15,246 bases of DNA from contig JALULO010000036.1 in the NCBI GenBank assembly GCA_027056215.1, positions 1 to 15,246 of the forward strand, written 5' to 3'. Shown one piece after another: positions 1 to 7,020 of the stretch. Position 1 is the first letter of the stretch; each line of letters begins with the position of its first letter. The position numbers and the translations under genes were made by a program. The notes under the pieces were generated by a model. That model made no database searches and was not told where the DNA came from. It saw only the letters and a program-made list of their open reading frames with translations. The stretch comes from Campylobacterales bacterium. Lineage in GTDB: Bacteria > Campylobacterota > Campylobacteria > Campylobacterales > QNZT01.

Positions 1-688
1 TTTTTTCTAGAAGTGAGTATTGTGAAGATTTGAGATTTTCTATCTTGCTTTGAAGTTTTTCCTCAATAACATTTTCCTCTTTTTTCGCAGTTTTAAGCTC
101 TTCTTGAATATCTCTTAATAGATTCTGTGCATCTAGCTGTTCAGTTTTAAGCGTATCTCTTTGCTTTTGTAGATTATGATATCTTTGTTGAATATCTGAG
201 AGTATTTTTTTGTTTTCTGTAGTGGTATTTTGAATATTCGCAATCACTAGTTTATTTTGTTCATGGGTTTGCTGGAGTGATTCGGGTGTATCTGAGCTGA
301 TCTCAGATTCTATTGATTTTATTTCTTTCTTTTTATCTTTGATTTTATTTTGAAGTATTTGAAGTTGTTGTACAGATGTATCTATTATGTCTTGTAATGT
401 ATTTGTTTTTAAGTTTTTAGTGTCTATATTTTCTTCTAGTTGCTTGATGGATTCTTTGCCTTTTATAATCTTTTGTTTGTGTGTTTCAATGTTCTTCTGA
501 GTTTTTGTATATTTTTCACCAAGATGATGCATTTCGTCATTTTTCGCATCGATACTGCTTCTTAAATTCATCAGAGTGGGTTTAAACTCTTCTTTTAATG
601 AAAGCATATTGTACAAATACCCTGTTAACAATCCAAGCAAAAGAGCTAATGCCAAACATACTTTTAAGTCTAATAACAAATCTAACAT
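1..688 (-). CDS. Membrane-anchored coiled-coil protein (partial, 3' end beyond window)
   Basis: An open frame of 229 codons starts at ATG 688-686 and has no stop before the left edge, so the C-terminus is missing. A strong GAGGAG ribosome binding site sits upstream inside the end of the preceding gene, and the ATG follows that gene's TAA without a spare base. Residues 9-27 form one hydrophobic helix with G19, G23, Y24 and L25 in the same positions as in the upstream neighbour. The rest (about 30-229) is almost entirely Lys, Glu, Gln, Leu, Ile and Asn in heptad-like order, with no cysteine or enzyme motif: a long coiled coil. Acidic residues before the helix and lysines after it suggest the coil is cytoplasmic. 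I do not recognise the family. It appears to be a paralogue of the adjacent 298-residue protein and probably works with it and the OmpA-domain protein. Confidence 0.8.
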   Translation of the reverse strand, partial: MLDLLLDLKVCLALALLLGLLTGYLYNMLSLKEEFKPTLMNLRSSIDAKNDEMHHLGEKYTKTQKNIETHKQKIIKGKESIKQLEENIDTKNLKTNTLQDIIDTSVQQLQILQNKIKDKKKEIKSIESEISSDTPESLQQTHEQNKLVIANIQNTTTENKKILSDIQQRYHNLQKQRDTLKTEQLDAQNLLRDIQEELKTAKKEENVIEEKLQSKIENLKSSQYSLLEK

Positions 689-1585
689 TTATAACTCCTC
701 TATGTGAAGGTTTGGTTTTTTCAAGATTTTTCTAAACAGTTTATCAATAAACCTAGTTTGATCACTTTTTTTAACAAAATGTTCAATTTCTTTCTCTTTC
801 GTAGCGGGTAATGCAAAAAGGCTTTTGATTAAACCTGCATCTTGATGGACTGGTTGTTTATCTATACTTTGGTGATCTTTCAAAGCATACTCATAGTTTA
901 TGGCAGTTATTTTTAAATTTTCATTAAGTTTAGTTAGATCTGAAATTTTATGATCATATTTTCTTTTTATTTTACTCATGGCGGTTTTAGTATCAGCTAA
1001 TATCTTTTTTTCATTCAGGATTGTTTTTTCGAGCTGCTCAGTTTCGATCTTGATTGAATGTCGCTCATTTTTGATAGTATTAATATCATCTTCATACTTA
1101 TTAATAATATTTGTTTTCTCATTTAGTACATTTTCGAGAGTAGCAATTTCTTTTTTATCTTGCTTCAATAGCGTTCTATCATGGTTAATTGCCTCAAGTT
1201 TCGAACTAATTGTTTGTATTTCTTCTTCAATATTTTTAATGTGTTGCGTTTTATCTTTTAATTCTGTGTCTAGCATTTTTTGTTCTGATAAAAGAGTGTT
1301 TTCCTTTTCGTGTAGTACTTGAAGCACTTCCTCTTTCTCATGGAGTAAATTTAATTGTGTTTGATAAATCTCATCAGTCACACTAAATTTATTTTGAATA
1401 TCTTTATCTCTTTGTAAAGACTTATTATATAGATATTCTGTCTCATCGTGTGTTTCATTAAGTTTTTCAATTTCTGTCATATATTTATATTTTCGGGCAT
1501 TGTTTCGGATAAGATATCCGATCACGAAGCCTAGTATAATAGCTAAAATAAAAAGTAGTATCATGCTTTGGATCAAGTTACTCAT
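689..1585 (-). CDS. Membrane-anchored coiled-coil protein, unknown function
   Basis: This 298-residue protein has one N-terminal membrane helix (about residues 8-27, with G19, G23, Y24). A basic stretch follows at once (R27, R31, K32, K34), which by the positive-inside rule puts the remainder in the cytoplasm. Residues about 35-235 are a long charged coiled coil. A less regular tail at about 245-298 is rich in Lys and Phe and may be a small helical domain. The ATG (1585-1583) directly follows the TAG of the OmpA-domain gene, and its AAGGAG site lies in that gene's last codons, so translation is probably coupled. The downstream gene also begins on the next base. No nuclease, ATPase or SMC head motif is visible, so it is not a full SMC protein. 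I do not recognise the family; a structural or scaffold role at the inner membrane is inference. Confidence 0.85.
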   Translation of the reverse strand: MSNLIQSMILLFILAIILGFVIGYLIRNNARKYKYMTEIEKLNETHDETEYLYNKSLQRDKDIQNKFSVTDEIYQTQLNLLHEKEEVLQVLHEKENTLLSEQKMLDTELKDKTQHIKNIEEEIQTISSKLEAINHDRTLLKQDKKEIATLENVLNEKTNIINKYEDDINTIKNERHSIKIETEQLEKTILNEKKILADTKTAMSKIKRKYDHKISDLTKLNENLKITAINYEYALKDHQSIDKQPVHQDAGLIKSLFALPATKEKEIEHFVKKSDQTRFIDKLFRKILKKPNLHIEEL

Positions 1586-2617
1586 CTAATCTCCTTTTCT
1601 GATATGTATTTCAACACGTCTGTTTTCTTTTTTATAGGGATCAGCTGTAATAGGTTTTTCTTCTCCCATACCCAATGCTGAAATCGTTTTGATATTTAAA
1701 TGATGAGAAAGAAGATAGTTTTGTACAGTATTTGCACGTTTCTGACTAAGGTATTTGTTGTATTCTGCATCACCACTTGCATCAGTATGCCCTTCAACGG
1801 TAAAAGAAAATTTGAGATTACTTTTATTAACGAGTGTTATGATCTTATCAAGCGTTTTTTTACTTTTTCCAACAAGCTTATCACTATTTCTTTGAAAGTA
1901 GATTGGATTTTTTTGCAATGTTATGTTGATTTTTCTTTGAATATCTTCGATAGATAAAGATGGCTCTATTTTTTGCTGTGTGGCATTTGTTTCTTTAGTA
2001 CTTTGAATCTCTTGTAATTTAGTCAGATCATTTATTTTCATATCAGTTGTATTTAACTTATCTAAAAGTTTATGAAACTTATTAGATGATATGTTGGAGT
2101 CAAATATACCTGCTACTTCTAATGTATGGTTTTTAACAGAAATCAATGCATCTTTAATCTTTTGATTGTGTAAATAACTGGCAATATTTATAACTTCTTC
2201 TTGCCATTTTGCGGGAGCAGTATCTTTTGTAAAGGTTATGTTCTTATCACATTGTTGTTGTGTGCAGGCAGTATCTAAGAAATCAACGATAGCAAGTGTT
2301 TTGTCCGACAAACTCATATGTGCGTGCAATGTCTCTTGATCTTTTGTTGTGTAAAAAAATGTTGGCTCTTTTAATACCTTCTGTGGTTTTTTTGTTTTTG
2401 CTTCTTTTTCAGAGGTCTTAATAGCTGCTGGCACAGCTTGCTCTTCTTGTATCTGTGGCGTTACAGGAATCTTCTTTTGAGGTGCAATACTCTCTTTTTG
2501 AGGGAGATTAACAGTTGCGTATCTTTCTGTTAGTTTGGCTTTGTTATCTTGAATACAAAAATAGGTTAGTGCAACACCTAATATGATTCCAAGTAGCAAG
2601 ATTAGTTTACTTCCCAT
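1586..2617 (-). CDS. Inner-membrane-anchored OmpA/MotB-domain protein with BON-like region
   Basis: This 343-residue protein has three parts. An uncleaved-looking hydrophobic anchor spans residues 5-20 (G14, T18, Y19). A Pro/Lys/Gln/Glu-rich linker covers about 25-85. A BON-like region lies at about 95-190 and carries a cysteine pair, C118 and C123, that could form a periplasmic disulfide. The C-terminal OmpA-like domain (about 237-340) shows the peptidoglycan-binding signature EGHTD with D279 and the partner R294 in the QKRA motif, followed by NRRVEI. OmpA-like domains of this type bind diaminopimelate in peptidoglycan, so the bulk should be periplasmic. Two ATGs stand in tandem (2620 and 2617). 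The AGGAG site at 2624-2628 is 3 bases from the first and 6 from the second, so I chose 2617. It is the first gene of a gapless three-gene operon with two coiled-coil proteins. The absence of a beta-barrel argues against a classical outer-membrane OmpA. Confidence 0.87.
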   Translation of the reverse strand: MGSKLILLLGIILGVALTYFCIQDNKAKLTERYATVNLPQKESIAPQKKIPVTPQIQEEQAVPAAIKTSEKEAKTKKPQKVLKEPTFFYTTKDQETLHAHMSLSDKTLAIVDFLDTACTQQQCDKNITFTKDTAPAKWQEEVINIASYLHNQKIKDALISVKNHTLEVAGIFDSNISSNKFHKLLDKLNTTDMKINDLTKLQEIQSTKETNATQQKIEPSLSIEDIQRKINITLQKNPIYFQRNSDKLVGKSKKTLDKIITLVNKSNLKFSFTVEGHTDASGDAEYNKYLSQKRANTVQNYLLSHHLNIKTISALGMGEEKPITADPYKKENRRVEIHIRKGD

Positions 2618-2658
2618 CATGAGCTCCTGTAAAAATTAAATTATCTCATGATACAGGA
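2617..2658 (-). promoter_or_regulatory. Overlapping inverted repeats covering the OmpA-gene ribosome binding site
   Basis: Two inverted repeats interlock. TCATGAG (2617-2623, containing the first start codon) pairs with CTCATGA (2645-2651). TCCTGT (2625-2630, the Shine-Dalgarno complement) pairs with ACAGGA (2653-2658). On the mRNA the Shine-Dalgarno and the start codon could each be sequestered by a separate upstream element. The single-base connectors make a full pseudoknot strained, so alternative hairpins are likelier. TCATGA is itself a palindrome, so part of the symmetry could be chance. Confidence 0.35.
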
Positions 2659-2693
2659 ACTTTTAGTTTACTTTGCTGAAAATAAGCTAAAAA

Positions 2694-3767
2694 TCAGATG
2701 AACATTAAAAAGAAAAAGACGATAAAGAGCACAAAATGTACAAAACCCTCTAACATATTTGTTTCACCGTCATTAAAATGAATAATACTTGCCAAAAAAG
2801 TGAGACCTAACATGATTCCTTGAATAGGAGAAAGTGCAAGATCTATGGGTAAATGAATAACTTTTGCAACCAGTAAAACACTCGGAATCGTAAGTAAAAC
2901 AGTTGCAAGACTTGCGCCAATAGCGATATTGACAACATTTTGCATATTGTTATTGAGTGCTGAGCGTACGGCTGTAATCAATTCTGGTGAAGCCGAAATG
3001 ATAGCGACTGTAAATGCCCCAAGCGTCAATGGCAATCCAAGGGCAGAAAGATTGTTGCTCATAAATATAGAAAGTACTTCTGAAAGAAGTCCTATCATGA
3101 TGATTGATATAGCTAATATACTTGCATGATATAGACCATCGATGGAATCTTTATTTTCATCTTCATTTGTGTGCTCACCAGTTACTTTGTATTCAAAAAA
3201 ATAACGATGTTCTTTGAGTTGAATACGTGTAAATATAATATATAATAAAATAAACATAACAATAGTAAAGTCCAGATAAAGAGAAAGTTTTTCAGCCAAT
3301 ATAAAATGTGGAATAACCATAGCGATGCCTATAGCAACTAAAATCATGGACATATATGAGTTCGTAGAATCTACATTGTATTGCTGTTCACCATATTTGA
3401 TACCTCCTACTATAGCAGCTAATCCCAATAAACCATTGATATCAAGCATCACAGCAGAATAGATCGTATCTCTAACAAGGTGAATATTTTGTTCATGCAT
3501 CATCATAATCGTGATAATAACGATTTCAACAAGTACAGCAGAAATCGTTAAAATCAGTGTTCCATAAGGCTCTCCATATTTGTGGGCAAGAATCTCTGCG
3601 TGGTGTGATACATTTAATGCAGCATAAATAATTACCGAAAATACTATGATGAAACCAAAAATATTTCCCCCGAGTGTATGGGCTAGGGTATGTTCAAAGG
3701 GAAAAATAGCAACCAACGTTACAATAGAGACAAAAAGAGGATATTCATGAAGTAGTTTTTTAAACAT
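2694..3767 (-). CDS. chaA: Ca2+/H+ antiporter (CaCA superfamily, ChaA-like)
   Basis: This 357-residue polytopic inner-membrane protein has about eleven hydrophobic segments and two inverted homologous halves. The first alpha repeat contains GEPYGT (65-70) followed by TISAVLVE with E81. The second contains the SASPE motif with E262 and then NIAIGAS (280-286). Paired acidic residues in these repeats bind the cation in Ca2+/cation exchangers. A hydrophilic acidic loop at about 196-210 (HTNEDENKDSID) separates the halves, as in ChaA and Vcx-type proteins. Length matches E. coli ChaA (about 366). By family it exports Ca2+ (or Na+/K+) in exchange for protons; ion choice cannot be read from sequence. 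An AAGG site lies 6 bases before ATG 3767. It follows the propeller lipoprotein gene by 48 bases and may be read from it or from its own promoter near 3800. Confidence 0.85.
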   Translation of the reverse strand: MFKKLLHEYPLFVSIVTLVAIFPFEHTLAHTLGGNIFGFIIVFSVIIYAALNVSHHAEILAHKYGEPYGTLILTISAVLVEIVIITIMMMHEQNIHLVRDTIYSAVMLDINGLLGLAAIVGGIKYGEQQYNVDSTNSYMSMILVAIGIAMVIPHFILAEKLSLYLDFTIVMFILLYIIFTRIQLKEHRYFFEYKVTGEHTNEDENKDSIDGLYHASILAISIIMIGLLSEVLSIFMSNNLSALGLPLTLGAFTVAIISASPELITAVRSALNNNMQNVVNIAIGASLATVLLTIPSVLLVAKVIHLPIDLALSPIQGIMLGLTFLASIIHFNDGETNMLEGFVHFVLFIVFFFLMFI

Positions 3768-3797
3768 ATAGAGCCTTGTCAGATTTATAAAAGCAGT

Positions 3798-3806
3798 AGC
3801 ATACCA
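3798..3806 (-). promoter_or_regulatory. Candidate extended -10 promoter for the antiporter gene
   Basis: On the minus strand this reads TGGTATGCT, a TGn extended -10 with a TATGCT hexamer. A start about 7 bases downstream would leave a leader of about 24 bases before ATG 3767. There is no convincing -35, which is normal for sigma-70 promoters of this phylum. Read-through from the upstream gene is an alternative. Confidence 0.3.
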
Positions 3807-3815
3807 TATCCCTTT

Positions 3816-4577
3816 TTAGATTCCTATTTCCTCTCGTTTATACTTTAAGATTTTACCTTTATCATCAGCGAAATAGATATAACCATCACTGTCAAAAGTG
3901 ATGCCTTCTTGTGCAAATTTTGGCAATTTAGCTTGTTTATCAATCTTATGTTTACTAAAGTTGTAGCGATATACTTTATCATTGGTATCACTGATCATGT
4001 ATAAAAAACCTTGATGATATTGTAATCCAGATATATCGATACGTCTTGGATCAATACGACTTAAAATAGGTGTTTTGGTATGTCTTAAATCTTTCACAGT
4101 AACGATGATAGATGGATCTTTGTGAGGGTACTTATGGTGAGATTGGTTGGAGAGATAGATTGTATCATTGTTCATAGTGATTCCCTCAAGTCCACGTTTT
4201 TTGTCTTTGATGAGTAGTTTCTCGTTTTTAAAAGTTCGTGCAACATTGATTTCTTTTTGAATACGTAAATATTTTTGATCAAGGATGAGAATATTGTCCT
4301 TACCCTCAACCGCAAGCAATAAACGTTGATGTTTTTCGTCACACGTAATACCCTCAAGATCATAATCACCAAGATGTGTAGATCTTAGGATATGACCAGA
4401 AGTAGTTAACTCATAAGCACTTCCTTCATCACTGACCGTGTAGAGCGTTTTTGTTGTGTGGTAAAAACAGATTCCCGATGCTTCAGGAATCTTTGCAATA
4501 ATATGTTCCTTTTTACCACTGGAACTACAAGATGATAAAAAGAGTATCATGCATAAAAACAGATTTTTTGCTAACAT
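3816..4577 (-). CDS. SdiA-regulated-type beta-propeller lipoprotein
   Basis: A 253-residue predicted lipoprotein. The signal peptide ends in the lipobox LSSC with C17, followed by SSSGKKE, so the mature protein is probably tethered to a membrane and exposed to the periplasm. The body repeats a blade signature of the form (E/D)xxG(I/L) near residues 32-38, 73-80, 129-136, 181-187 and 222-229, about 40-55 residues apart, consistent with a beta-propeller. The SDEG and DLEGIT motifs resemble the SdiA-regulated/phytase-esterase-like family, whose biochemical role is largely unknown. I infer family membership from pattern only. ATG 4577 lies inside the last codons of the tyrosine phosphatase gene (7-base overlap), with an AAGGA site 7-8 bases upstream, so the two are translationally coupled. 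A direct enzymatic link to the phosphatase is not shown. Confidence 0.75.
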   Translation of the reverse strand: MLAKNLFLCMILFLSSCSSSGKKEHIIAKIPEASGICFYHTTKTLYTVSDEGSAYELTTSGHILRSTHLGDYDLEGITCDEKHQRLLLAVEGKDNILILDQKYLRIQKEINVARTFKNEKLLIKDKKRGLEGITMNNDTIYLSNQSHHKYPHKDPSIIVTVKDLRHTKTPILSRIDPRRIDISGLQYHQGFLYMISDTNDKVYRYNFSKHKIDKQAKLPKFAQEGITFDSDGYIYFADDKGKILKYKREEIGI

Positions 4578-5020
4578 AAGTTTTCCTTTTCTAAGAAATC
4601 TTTTATGACATTATCTAACATGGTATAGACTTTTTCAAAACCTTCAAAACCAGGAAAAAAGTAAGGATCAGGAACATCTGCTCCCTGATAGTTTCCATAA
4701 TCTCCGATAAGATAAACATTTTCATATCCTAGATTTTGTAAATCCTTTGCATTTTGTTTATCCATCGCAACGATATAATCAAACGTTTTTGCATCTTCGC
4801 GATGCAAAGTTCTAGCCTTAAGCTGACTGATATCTATCTGGTGCTGTTTTGCAATCTTGATGGAGTTTTCACAAGGAGCTTCACCTATATGCCATTCAGA
4901 TGTACCTGCTGAATCAATGTATAGTGACAAATTTTTATCCCTGGCAATTTTATTTGCAATACCATCTGCAAGAGGGGAACGACAAATATTGCCGAGACAG
5001 ATAAAAAGTATGGATTTCAT
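4571..5020 (-). CDS. Low-molecular-weight protein tyrosine phosphatase
   Basis: A 149-residue cytoplasmic phosphatase of typical LMW-PTP length. The phosphate-binding loop is at the N-terminus: C8, L9, G10, N11, I12, C13, R14, S15, which is the CX5R(S) signature with C8 as nucleophile and R14 as phosphate ligand. The general acid is D118 in the DPY motif (118-120). All catalytic residues are present. LMW-PTPs remove phosphate from tyrosine. Some members also act as protein-ribulosamine-5-phosphatases in Amadori repair, and genes of this family often neighbour fructosamine-3-kinase homologues, as here across a 56-base divergent promoter. This is not the arsenate reductase branch as far as I can see: no C-terminal redox cysteine pair exists, only a terminal Cys149. 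An AAGGAT site precedes ATG 5020. It overlaps the downstream lipoprotein gene by 7 bases. Confidence 0.9.
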   Translation of the reverse strand: MKSILFICLGNICRSPLADGIANKIARDKNLSLYIDSAGTSEWHIGEAPCENSIKIAKQHQIDISQLKARTLHREDAKTFDYIVAMDKQNAKDLQNLGYENVYLIGDYGNYQGADVPDPYFFPGFEGFEKVYTMLDNVIKDFLEKENLC

Positions 5021-5041
5021 GAACTATCCTTGTGGTTATTG

Positions 5042-5051
5042 TGTTATAATA
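5042..5051. promoter_or_regulatory. Shared divergent promoter between phosphatase and fructosamine-kinase genes
   Basis: On the plus strand TGTTATAAT (5042-5050) is a perfect extended -10, leaving a leader of about 20 bases before ATG 5077. On the minus strand the same bases read TATTAT (5051-5046), a plausible -10 for the phosphatase with a leader of about 20 bases. No clear -35 is visible on either side. If both are used, the two polymerases compete for one box, so the genes would share control. Confidence 0.5.
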
Positions 5052-5076
5052 GTAAAAAAAAGTTAAGTAAATACTC

Positions 5077-5910
5077 ATGAATGTAAAAATTAAACATCTT
5101 TTAGGCAATACGGTTTCTAGATATACTTTGATAACCCAAAGTAGTACAACTGCAATTTATAATGCTGATAATAAGTATATCATAAAAGAAGCAAATGAAA
5201 AATGGCTTGTTGAGAGTGAAGAGTTGATGTATGAATATCTTCGAGAATATTCTAGTTTACCTATCCCTGAAGTGATCAAACGTAAAGACAATATCTTGAT
5301 TACCGAGTATATTCCAAATGATCAACTTGGAAAAGATGAAGCGCAAATTAACGCGGCAATACATCTGGCAAATTTGCATCGCATATCATGGGAAGAGGGG
5401 TATGGGTTTATGGCAGATACAGTGATAGGACCCTATAGTCAGCCAAATACGCCAAATGACTCTTGGATAGAGTTTTTTAAACGTGAACGTTTATTGGATT
5501 TTGCGACAAAAGCATTTGAAGAATTGCAGTTACCTGAAGAGACATATTTGCGTATTTTATCGTTATGTGATGAATTGGAAAAGTATTTGGTAGAGCCAAA
5601 GCAGTCATCTTTGTTACATGGAGATGTTTGGAGTGGCAATGTGTTGATTCACAGAGGTGAAGTTGCTGCATTTATTGATCCTGCACTTTACTATGGACAC
5701 CATGAAGTTGATTTGGCATTTATTATGATGTTTAGTACTTTTGGAGATCGTTTTTTTGAACATTATCGAAAACTCTTTCCTATCGAGGATGATTTTGTGG
5801 AAGTGCGTGCAGATATTTACAACTTATATCCATATCTTGTGCATTTACGTGCTTTTGGAGAAGGGTATTTGCCATATATCGAAAAGACATTGACCAAATA
5901 TGGATATTGA
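5077..5910 (+). CDS. Fructosamine/ribulosamine-3-kinase family protein
   Basis: A 277-residue kinase of the aminoglycoside-phosphotransferase fold, close to the usual length of about 290. ATP-site lysine K37 lies in YIIKEA. The catalytic loop is HGDVWSGN (181-188), with D183 as base and N188 as Mg ligand. The second metal aspartate is D201 in FIDPALYYGHHEVDLA, a block diagnostic of fructosamine-3-kinases. Family members phosphorylate O3 of ketoamines formed by protein glycation, making them unstable so the lysine is regenerated. Bacterial homologues mostly prefer ribulosamines and erythrulosamines. It faces an LMW phosphatase gene across a divergent promoter and its 3' end overlaps nspC by 11 bases. 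The Shine-Dalgarno before ATG 5077 is weak. A kinase for another small amine substrate cannot be excluded. Confidence 0.87.
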   Translation: MNVKIKHLLGNTVSRYTLITQSSTTAIYNADNKYIIKEANEKWLVESEELMYEYLREYSSLPIPEVIKRKDNILITEYIPNDQLGKDEAQINAAIHLANLHRISWEEGYGFMADTVIGPYSQPNTPNDSWIEFFKRERLLDFATKAFEELQLPEETYLRILSLCDELEKYLVEPKQSSLLHGDVWSGNVLIHRGEVAAFIDPALYYGHHEVDLAFIMMFSTFGDRFFEHYRKLFPIEDDFVEVRADIYNLYPYLVHLRAFGEGYLPYIEKTLTKYGY

Positions 5911-7018
5911 TAGTATTCCAACACCACTATATCTTTTAGATGAGGTAAAGCTAGAAAAAAACTTACAACTTTTAGCATCGATAGAAAATAGAAGTGGTGC
6001 AAAAATCTTACTGGCACTGAAAGGTTTTGCATTTAGCGGTGCTATGGATATGGTTTCTCAGTATCTGCATGGGTGTTGTGCAAGTGGTTTACATGAAGCA
6101 AAATATGCCACAGACAAAGTTGGCAAAGAAGTACATACCTTTTCTCCTGCATTTAAAGAAGATGAGATTGATGAGATTATCAAGCTTAGTCATCATATGG
6201 TTTTTAACTCGTTTTCGCAATGGCAAAAGCATAAACACAGGGCAGTTGGGTTTGTTTCATGTGGCTTGAGAATCAATCCTGAAGTATCCGCATCTCCTAC
6301 AGATATGTATAATCCTTGTGCTAGATATAGTCGATTGGGTATTACTGCTAAAGAGTTTCAAGCAGATTTACTTGATGGTATAGACGGGTTACATTTTCAT
6401 GCACTTTGTGAGCAGGGTGTGGATGAACTACAAAAAGTTCTTTTAGGCCTGGAAGAAAAGTTTGGTGAGTATTTGCCACAGATGAGATGGGTAAACTTTG
6501 GAGGGGGGCATCATATCACTAAAAAAGGGTATGATGTTGAAAAGCTTATCTCTCTTATCAAAGATTTTAAAGCAAAATATGATGTAGACGTTTACCTCGA
6601 ACCTGGTGAAGCAGTTGGCTGGGAAACAGGTGTTTTAGTAGCAAGAGTATTAGATATCATACACAATGAGATAGATATCGCCATACTTGATACATCAGCA
6701 GAAGCCCATATGCCCGATACGATTATTATGCCTTATCGTGCAGCAGTTAGAGGTGCAGGAAAAGTGGGTGAAAAACCATATACCTACAGATTGGCAGGAA
6801 ATACTTGTCTAGCAGGGGATATCATGGGGGATTATTCATTTGATCAAGCTCTTAATATCGGAGACAAGATAATCTTTGAAGATCAGACACACTATACCAT
6901 CGTTAAAAATACCACATTTAACGGTATAAAACTACCTGATCTTGCTATATCGCGAAAAGATGGAACGATCGAAATCGTAAGAAAATTTGGTTTTGAAGAG
7001 TATGAGAGGAGAAATTGA
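5900..7018 (+). CDS. nspC: Carboxynorspermidine decarboxylase
   Basis: A 372-residue fold-type III (alanine-racemase/ornithine-decarboxylase-like) PLP enzyme of expected size. PLP-binding lysine K41 lies in LALKGF. The barrel has LHFHALCE (164-171), the phosphate-binding GGGHH (201-205) and LEPGEA (233-238). The active-site cysteine of the beta domain is C303 in GNTCLAGD. It converts carboxynorspermidine (or carboxyspermidine) to norspermidine (or spermidine). In Campylobacter the carboxyspermidine route replaces S-adenosylmethionine-dependent spermidine synthesis, so spermidine is the likely product. The partner dehydrogenase is not in the window. Its ATG lies inside the last codons of the kinase gene with only a weak AAAAG site, so translation probably depends on coupling. 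Diaminopimelate decarboxylase was considered; the NspC-like SPAFKEDEI and GNTCLAGD segments favour NspC. Confidence 0.92.
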   Translation: MDIDSIPTPLYLLDEVKLEKNLQLLASIENRSGAKILLALKGFAFSGAMDMVSQYLHGCCASGLHEAKYATDKVGKEVHTFSPAFKEDEIDEIIKLSHHMVFNSFSQWQKHKHRAVGFVSCGLRINPEVSASPTDMYNPCARYSRLGITAKEFQADLLDGIDGLHFHALCEQGVDELQKVLLGLEEKFGEYLPQMRWVNFGGGHHITKKGYDVEKLISLIKDFKAKYDVDVYLEPGEAVGWETGVLVARVLDIIHNEIDIAILDTSAEAHMPDTIIMPYRAAVRGAGKVGEKPYTYRLAGNTCLAGDIMGDYSFDQALNIGDKIIFEDQTHYTIVKNTTFNGIKLPDLAISRKDGTIEIVRKFGFEEYERRN

Positions 7019-7020
7019 GA

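Noticed and set aside
978..1322. Plus-strand open frame of 114 codons rich in Ser, Phe and Ile
   Set aside because: Antisense shadow of the coiled-coil gene; its hydrophobic look comes from complementing Lys/Glu codons.
1..1585. Coiled-coil proteins as SMC/RecN-type or Zorya-type components
   Set aside because: No Walker motifs, no MotA-like helices and no nuclease or helicase genes in the operon portion seen; a defence role is unsupported.
1586..2617. OmpA-domain protein as MotB or as a Pal lipoprotein
   Set aside because: There is no lipobox cysteine at the N-terminus, no MotB plug or proton-channel aspartate in the helix, and no MotA gene nearby.
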